The notes under the pieces: generated by a model
Told to the model about the DNA's origin: nothing
What the model saw: only the letters and a program-made list of their open reading frames with translations
The model's database searches: none
NCBI RefSeq assembly: GCF_009184635.1
Contig: NZ_WELI01000003.1
Span: 496,001-560,000 of the forward strand
DNA from: Rudanella paleaurantiibacter
GTDB taxonomy: Bacteria > Bacteroidota > Bacteroidia > Cytophagales > Spirosomataceae
Length of the DNA stretch: 64,000 nt
Direction of reading: 5' to 3'
Shown here: positions 34,711 to 45,800 of the stretch, in pieces
How positions within the stretch are numbered: position 1 is the stretch's first letter
Layout of the letters: the number at the start of each line of letters is the position of its first letter
Program-made: the position numbers and the translations under genes

Positions 34711-37512
34711 ATGGGTTTGAGAAACTTTACTTTCTTTTTATTAGTCTGCCTATTTTTCCTAAGTAACATTAACGCTGTTTTCGGACAAAGTGGGCGCGTT
34801 TTTAGAGACTTCAACAACAATGGAATTGCGGACCCGAACGACATCGGCATGGCCGATATTCAGGTCCAGAGTTACCGGGCCGACGGCACCCTGTCGGGTA
34901 CAGCCTTAACGGGTACCGACGGGCAGTACACACTCTCACCGGGAGCTGCACCGGGCGAACCGGTTCGGGTCGAATTTGTGCTTCCGCCCGCTCTATCTAA
35001 TTATTACCCCTCGGCTTTCACCTCGGTTTCGGGCGGCAACGGCACCTCACTTCAGTTTGTGACCGGCCCGGCTACAAATATCAATTACGGGGTTAGCCTG
35101 CCGGGCGATTATTGCGAGTCGACGCCCCCCCTCTCCATCGTTTGCTTCATTGTCGGGGCCGGCATTACCGTCGGCGACGACAATCTGATTGCCACCATGC
35201 CAGCCAATGCCACCGGCACCACCGCCAACGTAGGCCACCCCGGCACACCGCCCAGTCTGGTCGGGGCTATTTGGGGTACGGCCTGGCAACCCGAAACCGG
35301 GCGTCTCTTCTCGTCGGCCTTCATGCGCCGACATACCGCCTTTGGCATTGGCGGTACCGGGGCCGTGTACGTGACCGAAAGCCCCCGCGAGCCAAGCCTG
35401 AGCGGTTCAAGCCTGTTTATCAGCCTCCACGGCCTCACGGTGGCCACCAGTACGGGCGGTTCGGTAACAATCAATACGGGCAACGACCCGCACATGACCG
35501 AGGAGTATTACCAGTCGGTGAAGCGGCCGGGCGACCCCGACAACCGCTTTTTTGCCGATTTGGTCAACCCGAACGGTAACCCGGCCGATGCGGTTGGCAA
35601 AATCGGCCTGGGCGACATGGATATGAGCAGCGATCAACGCTATCTGTTCGTGGTAAACCCCGTGCAAAACCACCTGTACCGCATCGCCATCGACTCCGAC
35701 AACAACCTCACCACCCCACCGACCGCGAGCGACGTAATCGCCTACCCTCTGCCCGACCCCGGCTGCGTGGGCGGTACGGCACGGGCGTTTGGCCTCGGTG
35801 TACGGGGGCGATACGTGTTTATCGGTACCGTTTGCGACGCCGGGCAGTCGGTACGGCCCGAGGACTTAAAAGCGACCGTGTTCCGGCTTGATACCGACAC
35901 GGATCAATTCTCGACAGTGGTTTCATTTCCCCTCAACTACTACCGAGGAACAATTTCCGGGGGTGAATACCGAATTCCGAAAGGTAACTGGCAACCCTGG
36001 AATGCCGATACCGACTGGACCAATGCCACCACCGATGCCGGGCAGGTCTTCTCGCTCGGCGACTTCGACCGCCCGCAGGTATCATCACCCCAACCGATGC
36101 TCACCGACATTGCGTTCGATGACGATGGCTCGCTGGTGCTGGCCTTTACCGACCGGTTTGGGCATATGGAGATCTTCCACGGCCCCGACCCCCAGGGTAG
36201 CCGCCGACCCGAAGGCTTTTATATCGAGTACGACGGCCGCGCCGGGGGCGACATCCTGCGGGTTTGCAACGTAGGCAGCATCGATCAGCCGGTGTATCAG
36301 ATGGAGCAAAACGGCCGCTGTGGGGTGCTGGGTGGTGGTCAGTTTACCGACGCTATCTATGTGGACGTGAACGGTAACCCCGCACCGGGTGAATTTGAAT
36401 ACTATACCGGCGACAATTTTAACCGCGACAGCCACACCGAAACCACCATGGGCTCGGTGGCCATTATTCCCGGCTCGGGCGAGTTGATCGTTTCGGCCTT
36501 TGACCCTATTCAGGAATCGCAGCAGGGGTTGGTGTACACCAACGGATTTAAGGTCCTGAACAATCAGACCGGGCAGTATATTCGGGCGTTTTCGCTGCTG
36601 AACGACATCCCACAAAACAACGGGAACAACTACTTCGGTAAGGCCTCGGGACTGGGTGGAATTGAGGTACTGTGTCAGGCAAAGAGTCTGGAGATTGGTA
36701 ATCTGGTCTGGCTTGATGTCGACAAAGACGGCATTCAGGATGCGGGCGAAACACCCCTCGCGGGCGTGAAGCTCGAATTGCTCAACAACCGCTCCGAACT
36801 GGTAGGCACCACCACATCGGACGCCAGCGGGCGGTATATTTTCAACCAGACCAACGTGATCGATACCGTGGGCGTCGATAAGCCTAACCGGGTCGGTTTA
36901 CAGGTTTTCACCACCTACACCGTCCGGGTTTCGACCACCCAATTCGATAACTGGGGCACGGGCGTTCTGGCCAACCTGGCACCGTCGGCCAAAGAGATGG
37001 GCACCACTACCGACCGTATCCGCGACAACAACGCGGGCATGAACGACAACTGGGTTGGTTTCCGCTACACCACGGGCGAGTCGGGCAGCAACAACCACAC
37101 GCTTGACATTGGTTTTGAGCCGGGTACACCCCTGTTAGCACTTTCTAAAGTAGCCAGCCAAACCCAGGCCGCTTTCGGCAGTTTGCTGAGCTACACGATT
37201 GCCGTGCAAAACACCGGTACGGCATCAGCCACGGCCCTTACGGTGCAAGACCTCCTCGACGAGGGCCTGCTTTTTGTTTCGGCAACACCTTCCGTCGGTA
37301 CGTTTACGCCAACAACCCAGGGCGGCAACTGGCTCGTTCCTCAGGTGGCACCCGGCGAAGTGGTTTCGCTCGTGATTCAGGCCACGGCCAACAAGGTAGG
37401 CACCCTCCGAAACTCGGCAATTTTAGGAAGCCAAACTGTTACCGTAACAACAGAAATTGATTGTGTGGCCGGCTCCTGTATTCCCATTCAGTTGCTCCGA
37501 CTGAAGCGGTAA
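34711..37512 (+). CDS. Secreted SdrD-B/propeller-like/DUF11 protein (paralog A)
   Basis: A 933-residue secreted protein, the shortest complete member of a five-gene family. It has a signal peptide (cut near VFGQ), an SdrD-B-like domain (FRDFNNNGIADPND, about 30-125) and the family-specific propeller-like region (about 130-650). That region has IWGTAWQ at 190-200, RRH at 206-208, GKIGLGDMDMSSD, SPQPMLTDIAFDDDG and GGDILRVC. Then come a second SdrD-B domain (GNLVWLDVDKDGIQDAGE, about 660-800), one DUF11 domain (about 806-920) and a tail with C-VAGS-C-IPIQLL-R. It lacks the Cys-rich C-terminal module of B, C and D. The SdrD-B loops resemble calcium-binding Asp/Asn motifs. Likely a surface or matrix protein; function unproven. 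Confidence 0.85.
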   Translation: MGLRNFTFFLLVCLFFLSNINAVFGQSGRVFRDFNNNGIADPNDIGMADIQVQSYRADGTLSGTALTGTDGQYTLSPGAAPGEPVRVEFVLPPALSNYYPSAFTSVSGGNGTSLQFVTGPATNINYGVSLPGDYCESTPPLSIVCFIVGAGITVGDDNLIATMPANATGTTANVGHPGTPPSLVGAIWGTAWQPETGRLFSSAFMRRHTAFGIGGTGAVYVTESPREPSLSGSSLFISLHGLTVATSTGGSVTINTGNDPHMTEEYYQSVKRPGDPDNRFFADLVNPNGNPADAVGKIGLGDMDMSSDQRYLFVVNPVQNHLYRIAIDSDNNLTTPPTASDVIAYPLPDPGCVGGTARAFGLGVRGRYVFIGTVCDAGQSVRPEDLKATVFRLDTDTDQFSTVVSFPLNYYRGTISGGEYRIPKGNWQPWNADTDWTNATTDAGQVFSLGDFDRPQVSSPQPMLTDIAFDDDGSLVLAFTDRFGHMEIFHGPDPQGSRRPEGFYIEYDGRAGGDILRVCNVGSIDQPVYQMEQNGRCGVLGGGQFTDAIYVDVNGNPAPGEFEYYTGDNFNRDSHTETTMGSVAIIPGSGELIVSAFDPIQESQQGLVYTNGFKVLNNQTGQYIRAFSLLNDIPQNNGNNYFGKASGLGGIEVLCQAKSLEIGNLVWLDVDKDGIQDAGETPLAGVKLELLNNRSELVGTTTSDASGRYIFNQTNVIDTVGVDKPNRVGLQVFTTYTVRVSTTQFDNWGTGVLANLAPSAKEMGTTTDRIRDNNAGMNDNWVGFRYTTGESGSNNHTLDIGFEPGTPLLALSKVASQTQAAFGSLLSYTIAVQNTGTASATALTVQDLLDEGLLFVSATPSVGTFTPTTQGGNWLVPQVAPGEVVSLVIQATANKVGTLRNSAILGSQTVTVTTEIDCVAGSCIPIQLLRLKR

Positions 37513-37530
37513 CCCGTGTTGATTGTGTAC

Positions 37531-37578
37531 GATAAATGGCTGATTGTGTGCTATTGCGCATCAAATCAGCCATTTATC
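37531..37578 (+). terminator. Hairpin after paralog A
   Basis: A perfect 15-bp inverted repeat (GATAAATGGCTGATT with AATCAGCCATTTATC) with an 18-base loop, 18 bp after the stop; no strong T tract. Confidence 0.6.
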
Positions 37579-37665
37579 ATTTGAACCCAATAGGCTCTTT
37601 TTCTGAAACTTAGTTCTCAACTTATATACTTATCGCCAAAGTATATATTAAATAAGCCTTGTTGG

Positions 37666-37681
37666 TGGCACGATTTTTTCA
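37666..37681 (+). promoter_or_regulatory. Partial sigma-54-like element upstream of paralog B
   Basis: TGGCACGATTTTTTCA has a perfect -24 box and correct spacing, but TTTC instead of TTGC at -12. It directly precedes the better site at 37685. Confidence 0.35.
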
Positions 37682-37684
37682 GAT

Positions 37685-37700
37685 TGGCACAATGGTTGCT
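37685..37700 (+). promoter_or_regulatory. Sigma-54 promoter of paralog B
   Basis: TGGCACAATGGTTGCT matches the -24/-12 consensus (TGGCAC-N5-TTGCW) in every defined position. The GC is 46 bp before the ATG. This is the best of the five sites. Confidence 0.8.
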
Positions 37701-37745
37701 AACAATGGAAATACGGGTATTATCTGAATTAACCCGTGTTTGCAG

Positions 37746-40700
37746 ATGAGCCACCACTTCCATTCACTTCACCTGTTCTTCCGCTGTCTGATTCTCGTTC
37801 TCCTGCTGGGGTCTGTGGGGTCCGTCACGGCCCAAAGTATCTCGGGAACAGTCTTTCAGGACTTTAACAGTAATGGTATTTACGAGTCGATTCCTACATC
37901 GGGCACCTATGCATACGGGGAGCCGGGCCTATCGGGCGTGGCTGTTCGGGCGTACAACACGGCGGGCATTCTGTCGGGCAGTGGTGTCTCCGGCACAACG
38001 GGAACGTACTCGTTTACCACCACCGGTAGCGGCCCGTTTCGGGTTGAGTTTAGCATTCCGGGCTCACTCCCATCGGTCAATGAAACGGTAGTCCGCAGCA
38101 CCAGCCTCACGGCGGCAAACTCGGTGCAGTTTACGAGTCCGGGTAGCAGTACGCTCAACTTTGGGGTTTTGGCCCGGGCCGATTACTGCCAGAGCAACCC
38201 ACCCCTGATTGTTCCGTGTTTTGTGAGTGGCAACCCCCTCGCGGCCGCCATAGTCGCCGAACACGTGATTGTATCATTCCCATACTCATCCAGCAGCAAT
38301 AACACCGGCACCGCCAGCGCACCCAATATCGTCAGTAATTTTGAGCCTACCCCCCGCGCCGATGCCGGGCAGGTGGGTAGTGTATGGGGGATGGCCTACC
38401 AGCGCGAAACCCAAAAGCTGTTCTCGGCGGCCTTTCTGAAACGACACGTTGGACTCGGCTCCGGTGGTCTTGGCGGTATTTACGTGACTACCCCAACGGG
38501 CACGGCTGCCAACGGTTCGCTGTACGTTGATCTCGAAGCGGCCCCGTTCGAGCTGAATCTGGGTGAAACCCAGTTGGGCGATCGTTCGTTACCCACCAGC
38601 ACCACCGTTAGCAGCACCGACCCCAACGCGTTTACATTGGTAGGCAAAGCCGGTTTGGGCAGCATGGCTATCTCTGACGACGGCTCGCGTCTGTATATCA
38701 CCGACCTGTTCAACCGCCAGCTGCTTATTCTGAACGTAGGTAACCCGGCCAAAGCCGCCGGTAGTTTTACCGCCAGCGACCTCACTACCGTAGCCATTCC
38801 GACCACGGTTTCGTGCACCAACGGGCTGTCGCGTCCGTTTGCCGTGGCCGTGTACCGGGGCAAAGTGTATGTGGGTACGGTTTGTACTGCCGAAAGCCCC
38901 GGCAGCACCTCGGCCAACCTCTCGGCTACGGTGTACGCCATGGACGAAGCCACCCAGACGTTCTCGACGTCGGCGGTGTTTAACACCCCGCTCACCTACC
39001 CCAAAGGCGATGTACACGCTCAGTTCCCGACTATGGGCAGCACCTGGGAGCCCTGGATTTCTAACTTCTCGAACTTCCACTTCACCCAGTTGGGTACCAC
39101 CAACGTGTACCGCACAGCCCGGCCGCAACCCATGCTGTCGGACATTGATTTCACCGACCGGGGCGACATGGTTCTGTCGTTGATGGACCGGTCGGGGCAT
39201 CAGCTTGGCTACCGGCAGGTATCACCCGTGGCCAGTACGACTCTATACAGCGGCTATATTGGTGGTGATATGCTCCGGGCACGGCTTCAGGGCAGCACCT
39301 GGGTACTCGAAAACAACGCCGTTGTAACGTCGGCTACCCTCGGTAGCACGACCGGCGGGGGAGCTAACAACGGTCAGGGACCCGGCAACGGCGAGTTTTT
39401 CAATCACGAAAATTTCATCACTGACAACAACGGCGACGGTACGCTCGAAGAAATTCACCAGGAAACCTCGCAGGGGGGCGCAGTCATTGTACCGGGTACC
39501 GGCATTACGGTTTCGATCAATATGGACCCCCTCACCACGTGGTCGGGTGGTACCATCTGGCACTCAAACACCAACGGTGCCGACCTCCGGCGTTACGAAA
39601 TTTACCGAACCATCAATAACAACGGTGCTCAGGTAGATGGTACCTACGGAAAAGCTAATGGCCTTGGTCTGCCGGTAGCTCTCTGCGACCCGGCTCCCAT
39701 TCAGATTGGTAACCGCGTCTGGAAAGATACCAACGACAACGGGATTCAGGACCCGGGCGAGCCTGCCCTGGCTGGCGTAACCGTCCGGCTCAACGGCCCG
39801 GGCTTACCAACGGGTGGGGTTTCGGTAACAACCAATGCGGCCGGCGAATACTACTTCTCCAACGCAACAGGCACTAACACCACCGGCTTTGTGTACAGCC
39901 TTACCGGGCTGACCTCGGGCGGTAGCTACTCGCTTACTTTCCCAACCAGCGTCAGCGCGGGTGCGTTGCAACTTAGCACGAAGCCCAACTCAGCAACGGG
40001 CAATAACTCTGACCTGATTGATACCGACGTGGCAGCAACCGGCCTGGTCAGCTTTACCCTCGGTCAGTCGGGGCAGAACAACTTCTCATTCGATGCGGGT
40101 TACGCAGCCTGTGCGCTCCAGATTACGTCGGTAACAGCTACCTGTAACCCGACCACCAATTTGTACGCACTCACGGGCACCATCAGCCTGACGAATGCCG
40201 CGGCTACCAGTCTGACGGTTTCGGCAGCCGGAGCCAGTACAGTCGTGAGCGTATCGGCTGGGCAAAGTAGTGTGTCGTTTGCCCTTTCGGGTAGCAGCCT
40301 GGTGAGCAACGGCCCCGCCAGCCAGACGGTCAGCGTAGTCTCGTCGGGTAGCACCTGCGGTCTCAGCTCCACTACATTTGCCGTACCGGCCAGTTGCACG
40401 GTCTGCTCCGTTTCTCTGGTGACTGCCAACCTCGCCACGGGTACAGTAGGCACGCCCTATAACCAGACCATCAGCGCTACCGGAGGTAGTGGCCCTTACA
40501 CATATTCCGTAACGGCAGGTTCACTGCCAGCAGGGCTCACCCTCAGTGCAGGTGGTGTACTCAGCGGCACCCCAAGCAGCACCGGAACCAGTGCATTTAC
40601 CGTAACCGTAACGAGCGGCCCCAACTGCTCGGCCGTGGCCAGCTACTCAGTAACGGTTACTCCCATACCGGTTTGTGCCCTGAACGTTACGGCTACGCCC

Positions 40701-42479
40701 GGCGCGTGCCAAACAGCCACCAATCAATATTCGGTAACGGGCTCACTGCTCCTGACCAACAACACAACGGGCGGCATTGCGACCATAACCGATGGAATCG
40801 TTAGCACCACTGTCACCGTACCGGCACAGGCCACAGCCGTATCGTACACCCTGAGCGGCTTTGTGTCGGGCTCGGGTTCACATACGGTAACCGCCAGCCT
40901 GCCCGGTTGCGGCTCGGCAACCACCACCTACGCGGCCCCGGCCTCGTGTACGGTTTGCCCAACACTCAGCCTGAGCGCTACCGGCCTCACCTCCACCACG
41001 GTTGGTGTAGCGTACACCGCTACCCTTTCAACTACGGGTGGGCAGGAACCTTATAGCTACTCAATCATTAGCGGAAGCCTACCCGTCGGGCTAAGCCTGT
41101 CGACTGGCGGTACCATCAGCGGCACCCCTGCTTCATCTGGCGTGTATTCAACCACCATTCGGGTTACCGATGCCCGGAGCTGCTCGGCCGTGCTTCCATT
41201 CACGCTGACGGTCGATGCGCTCCCGCTTTGCTCATTGGATTTAGCGGTGACACCGGGCAACTGCAACTCGGCCATCAATCAATACAGCGTGACGGGTACC
41301 GTTACGGCCGTCAATGCGAGCGGTACACAGTCGCTTACCATACAGGAGGGCAATGTATCGACGATTGTCACGCTCACCAACAACGGCCCTGCCAGCTTTA
41401 CGCTGAACGGTCTAATGTCGGACGGAAGTTTGCACACCATCACGGTGTTCTCATCCAACACCGCCTGTGGTACCGTAAGCCAGACGTACACGGCCCCAGC
41501 CTCGTGCACGGTAGCCCTGCCCGAGCTGACACTGACCAAACAGGTAAGCCTGAGCCTGGCGCAGGTGGGCGATGTGGTTACCTACGTGATCAAAGTGGCC
41601 AACACCGGCCCGATAGCCGCCACCAATGTGGTTGTCGACGATATTCTCGACAGCGGTATTCAGTACGTACCCGGCTCGGCAACGGCTTCGGCAGGGACCT
41701 ATTCCGCTTCGGTAACGGGTGGAGGAACCTGGACCATTGCCAGCCTGCCCGTGGGGGCTACCGCAACCCTCTCGTTTAGCGGTAGCGTACTGAGCGAAGG
41801 CGTATTAAACAACACGGTGCGGATTCCTAATCTGGACCTCGACGCCAAGGTTTGTACCAGTGTTCCGATTAAGGTATGCCAGGGTACTCCGTTCTCTATT
41901 CAGCTCGACGCACCGGCCGGTTATACCCACTACCAGTGGTACCTGACCACCCCAACGGGCACCACACTGGTATCAGACATCATGGCGACAACCGCCAACG
42001 CGGCTACGGCCAATAGCTACACGGCTACGCAGGCTGGCGAGTACCGGGTTATTGTCGACGACGGTGTGGTGGGCAGTTGCCCCGACCAATCGTGCTGCCC
42101 AATTATTATCGAAGCGGTGGCAGTACCCCAGTTTACCGCACTTACCCGCAACCCGACCTGTGTAGCTACAACTCCGCAGGCCAACGGTCAGCTGTCGCTT
42201 ACGGCCCTCAATGGAGACCCTCGGCAGTTTACCTACCAGTATTCGTCGGGAAGTACGTTCAATGCGGCCACGGCCACGGTTGCCCAAACGGTACCTGTTA
42301 ACGGAATTATCTCCAATACCTTACCGGCAGGCATTTACACCATCCGGGTGTTCAACTCGGCTGGTTGCTTCCAGGACGCTACCGTGACCCTTACAGCTAA
42401 CTGCGACTGTAAAACAGACATTTGCACGCCTGTAGCCCTTAAAAAGACCCGGTCATTGGGTAAGCCTGTGACGCCTTAA
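37746..42479 (+). CDS. Secreted SdrD-B/propeller-like/putative-Ig/DUF11 protein (paralog B)
   Basis: A 1577-residue protein; the ATG at 37746 is chosen over a TTG two codons earlier. It has a signal peptide (cut near VTAQ), SdrD-B-like domain with IPTSGTYAYGEPG (shared with E) and DYCQSNPPLIVPCFVSGN at about 145. The propeller-like region runs to 645 (VWGMAYQRETQKLFSAAFLK with KRH at 232-234; PQPMLSDIDFTDRGDM). A second SdrD-B domain spans about 650-788. Three copies of a ~95-residue domain (TATCNPTTNLYALTG, TPGACQTATNQYSVTG, TPGNCNSAINQYSVTG) alternate with two putative-Ig (He_PIG) domains (GTPYNQTISATGGSGPY). DUF11 spans about 1258-1370, and the Cys-rich C-terminal module runs to the tail C-KTDI-C-TPVALKK. 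Confidence 0.85.
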   Translation: MSHHFHSLHLFFRCLILVLLLGSVGSVTAQSISGTVFQDFNSNGIYESIPTSGTYAYGEPGLSGVAVRAYNTAGILSGSGVSGTTGTYSFTTTGSGPFRVEFSIPGSLPSVNETVVRSTSLTAANSVQFTSPGSSTLNFGVLARADYCQSNPPLIVPCFVSGNPLAAAIVAEHVIVSFPYSSSSNNTGTASAPNIVSNFEPTPRADAGQVGSVWGMAYQRETQKLFSAAFLKRHVGLGSGGLGGIYVTTPTGTAANGSLYVDLEAAPFELNLGETQLGDRSLPTSTTVSSTDPNAFTLVGKAGLGSMAISDDGSRLYITDLFNRQLLILNVGNPAKAAGSFTASDLTTVAIPTTVSCTNGLSRPFAVAVYRGKVYVGTVCTAESPGSTSANLSATVYAMDEATQTFSTSAVFNTPLTYPKGDVHAQFPTMGSTWEPWISNFSNFHFTQLGTTNVYRTARPQPMLSDIDFTDRGDMVLSLMDRSGHQLGYRQVSPVASTTLYSGYIGGDMLRARLQGSTWVLENNAVVTSATLGSTTGGGANNGQGPGNGEFFNHENFITDNNGDGTLEEIHQETSQGGAVIVPGTGITVSINMDPLTTWSGGTIWHSNTNGADLRRYEIYRTINNNGAQVDGTYGKANGLGLPVALCDPAPIQIGNRVWKDTNDNGIQDPGEPALAGVTVRLNGPGLPTGGVSVTTNAAGEYYFSNATGTNTTGFVYSLTGLTSGGSYSLTFPTSVSAGALQLSTKPNSATGNNSDLIDTDVAATGLVSFTLGQSGQNNFSFDAGYAACALQITSVTATCNPTTNLYALTGTISLTNAAATSLTVSAAGASTVVSVSAGQSSVSFALSGSSLVSNGPASQTVSVVSSGSTCGLSSTTFAVPASCTVCSVSLVTANLATGTVGTPYNQTISATGGSGPYTYSVTAGSLPAGLTLSAGGVLSGTPSSTGTSAFTVTVTSGPNCSAVASYSVTVTPIPVCALNVTATPGACQTATNQYSVTGSLLLTNNTTGGIATITDGIVSTTVTVPAQATAVSYTLSGFVSGSGSHTVTASLPGCGSATTTYAAPASCTVCPTLSLSATGLTSTTVGVAYTATLSTTGGQEPYSYSIISGSLPVGLSLSTGGTISGTPASSGVYSTTIRVTDARSCSAVLPFTLTVDALPLCSLDLAVTPGNCNSAINQYSVTGTVTAVNASGTQSLTIQEGNVSTIVTLTNNGPASFTLNGLMSDGSLHTITVFSSNTACGTVSQTYTAPASCTVALPELTLTKQVSLSLAQVGDVVTYVIKVANTGPIAATNVVVDDILDSGIQYVPGSATASAGTYSASVTGGGTWTIASLPVGATATLSFSGSVLSEGVLNNTVRIPNLDLDAKVCTSVPIKVCQGTPFSIQLDAPAGYTHYQWYLTTPTGTTLVSDIMATTANAATANSYTATQAGEYRVIVDDGVVGSCPDQSCCPIIIEAVAVPQFTALTRNPTCVATTPQANGQLSLTALNGDPRQFTYQYSSGSTFNAATATVAQTVPVNGIISNTLPAGIYTIRVFNSAGCFQDATVTLTANCDCKTDICTPVALKKTRSLGKPVTP

Positions 42480-42501
42480 CCGGCCTTATCCGGCACGTAT
42501 C

Positions 42502-42542
42502 AGGGTACCCTTCGGATGCATCCGGGGGGTACCCTTCTTTTT
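42502..42542 (+). terminator. Rho-independent terminator after paralog B
   Basis: Outer stem AGGGTACCC with GGGTACCCT, inner palindrome CGGATGCATCCG, then TCTTTTT, 23 bp after the stop. Confidence 0.85.
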
Positions 42543-42566
42543 GTCACTCAATCTACCCTACCTGTA

Positions 42567-42582
42567 TGGCATAGTTTTTGGT
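42567..42582 (+). promoter_or_regulatory. Sigma-54-like element far upstream of paralog C
   Basis: TGGCATAGTTTTTGGT: good -24 half, TTGG rather than TTGC at -12. The first 15 bases recur at 62526 before paralog E, at the same distance (232-233 bp) from the better downstream site. The rest of 42480-42868 shows no gene. Confidence 0.4.
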
Positions 42583-42798
42583 AAACCCGAAAACTCTCAC
42601 TTATGCGCTCTTTATTCTGGAAAGTGTTGACACATTAGGTTAAAAATTAGAGACATTTTATCCAGTAAAAGAAGACAGATCAAAGGGCCTGTACCGGGCA
42701 GGAAAGCTTGAAAACCAAACAGAATACGATAAATCATCATGTATATATAACCTTAACTCACCCATTCTATAGAGCATAAAAATTTGTCTTTTTAAACA

Positions 42799-42814
42799 TG
42801 GCCCTATAGTTGCC
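42799..42814 (+). promoter_or_regulatory. Sigma-54 promoter of paralog C
   Basis: TGGCCCTATAGTTGCC, GG and GC ten bases apart; GC is 55 bp before the ATG. TATAGTTGC is shared with the site of paralog E. Confidence 0.7.
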
Positions 42815-42868
42815 TTACGGCATGAATGCCAACTCGTTTGGTCTTCTCCGACTTCCAAATTCAGGGTT

Positions 42869-45800
42869 ATGAAAAATTTTTACCCCCTTTACCTCATCGG
42901 TTGTAAAGAGCGTGTATGCCGGTTTTTTCTGCTGGTGACCACGACCTTTTTGCTCGCTACCGGGGCGCAGGCCCAGATCACGGGCACCGTGTTTCGGGAT
43001 TACAACAACAATGGCCTTTACGAAACCTCGACCAGTTACACCGAAGTAGGCGTAGCCGGGGTGGAAGTTCGGGTGTTCAACTCGGCGGGCACCAACGTGA
43101 CCAATGGTTCCGTGCAGATTACCAACTCGGCCGGGGCGTATTCAATCAGCCCCACCACGGCAGGCCCCTTTCGGCTGGAGTTTACCCTGCCAACCAGCCT
43201 CAGCACCGCTAACTTCACCAGCGCCAACGGCACCGATTCACGAACGTCGATACAGTTCATTTCATCATCAACCGCTACGGCCAACTTTGGCATTAGCAAT
43301 CCGAGTGACTATTGTCAGACCGTGGCCCCACCCCTGGTTGTGCCCTGCTTTGTCAGCGGAGACCCACTATCGACAACCACCACCGTCGGGGGTGAGGTAG
43401 CGATTGTCAGTGTGCCGTACAACTCATCGGGCACGGCAATTGCAGGTACCTACATAGCTACCGCCCGGCAAGTAGGTAGCGTATTTGGGCTGGCGTACCA
43501 GCGCGAAACCCAGAAACTCTTTTCGGCCGCTTTTCTGAAACGGCACGTGGGCCTCGGCCCGGCCGGGCTGGGTGGTATTTATGTCAATACCCTCACCAAC
43601 CCAAGCAGCGCATCAACCACTACTACCACCTACGTTGATTTAGAAAATGCCCCGTTCAGCCTGAACCTGGGGCAATCGCTTATATCGGGGCGAATACTGC
43701 CGGGCAACGGTACCACAGCCAGCACCGACCCGCTGGCGTTCGATGCGGTGGGCAAGGTCGGGTTGGGAGGCATAGCTCTCTCCAGCAACGGCAGCACGTT
43801 GTACATTGTCGATCTGTTTAACCGGCAATTACTGGCCCTGAACATTGGCAACCCCGCCAAATCGAGTTTTACCGCAGCCGACCTGACGGCGATTCCCCTG
43901 CCCACGTCGGCCTCCTGCACCAATGGCGTAGCCCGCCCATTTGCCGTGAAAGTGTATCAGGGCCGGGTGTATGTAGGCGTGGTGTGTACGGGCGAAAATA
44001 GCGGCACCGATGCCAACCTGACGGCCTCGGTGTACGCGATGGCCGAGGGGGCTACATCGCTCAGTAGCGCAGCCGCTTTTACGTTCCGGCTCAACTATAC
44101 CAAAGGCCGGGTTCACACCCAGGATGCCGCCCTGGGCGATCAGTGGGAAACCTGGACAAACACGTTTGCAGGTATCAACGCAGGCGTGGTAATCGGTACG
44201 GGTGCTGTTGATAACCCCTACCAGCAACGGCACGCCCGGCCACAGCCCATGTTCTCCGACATCAGCTTTGCCAACAATGGCGACATGATTATCGGCCTTA
44301 TGGACCGGGGCGGGCACCAGCTGGGGTATCGGCAACGAAACACAACCAATACAACCTCCTCTACGCTCGTTAACGGCTACATTGGGGGCGATTTGCTCCG
44401 GGCGTCGTTCAACGGATCGGGCTGGACACTCGAAGCCAATGGGTCGGTGAGCGGCCTCACCAGTGCCTCAGGCGTAGGCACCTCACAAGGCCCCGGCATA
44501 GCCACCCCTACCGGATACACAGGTACATCCGGCGAGTTTTTCGCAACGGAGAACTACGTGGGTGTACTAACGACCGGTCAGCCGCCAGTCGAAATTCACC
44601 AGGAAACCTACATGGGTAGTTCGTTGGTGCTACCCGGCCTCAATCAGACCGTAGCCATCACCATGGACCCGCTGAACGTATGGTCGGGGGGATACACATG
44701 GTTCAACAACCAGACCGGTATCGATAGCCGCCGGGCGCAGATCTACCAAAGCGTGGGCGGCAGCGACCCCAACCCCGTCACCCTCGGCAAAGCCAACGGA
44801 TTGGGGGGCATCAGTGCCATCTGCGACCCGTCTCCGCTCGAAATTGGGAACCGGATCTGGCGCGATACCGACCGCGATGGCGTGCAGGACGCCGGCGAAC
44901 CCGGACTGGCGGGCGTGACGGTACAACTGTACCAGGGCTCCACGCTCGTATCGACCACGGTCACCAGTGCTACGGGTGAGTTTTTCTTTAACGACTCGAA
45001 CGTGCCGGGCGGCCTTATTCCACAAACGACTTACGAGGTACGGCTACCCATCAGCTCCGCCACATTCTCGGGCTCAGTACTTTCGCCAGCCAACAACGCG
45101 TCGGTAAGCGACCAGATCGACTCCGACGCGACGCTCGTCAGCAATTACGGCTCGGTGTTTTACACCACGGGCTTTTCGGGCCAGAACAACCACACCCTTG
45201 ACATTGGTATTGCCCCCGGCGACCCTGACCTGCGCATCACCAAAACCGTAGCCAACACCCTTGTAGCACAGGGGGCCAGTAACGTATTTACGCTCACCGT
45301 GCAGAATATTGGCACGGGGGTAGCCACCAACCCGGTGGTACGTGATGTGCTCGACGCGGGCCTGACGTACGTGGCCTCCAGCCCAACAGCGGGTACCGTA
45401 TCGGGCGGTACGCTAACGTTTGCCCTGGGCACCTCGCTCGCCGTAGGAGCCACCAGTACCATTACGGTAACCGTGACAGCCGCCAGTACGGGGGTCTTGT
45501 TCAACGTGGCTTCGGTAACAGCAACCGAGCCCGAAGCGGGCACACTTGCCAACAACAACACAGCCCGCGCTGGCTTTGCCGTACCCGTTTACCTCTGTGC
45601 GGGCGGAACGTACACCGCTACCTTACCAGCCTCGTTCAGCAGTGTTCAGTTTTTTCAGAATGGCGTTCCGGTGGCCAGTACGGGCAACTCCCTGCTCATT
45701 TCGCAAGCAGGCACCTATAGCTACACGGCTCTGAACACCAATTGCGGAGCAGGCGGCTGCCCAACCTTTATTGTGCAGAATGGCACCCAGCAAACTCTGA

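Noticed and set aside
37740-37745. TTG start for paralog B two codons before the ATG
   Set aside because: The ATG at 37746 gives the same signal peptide and needs no rare start codon.
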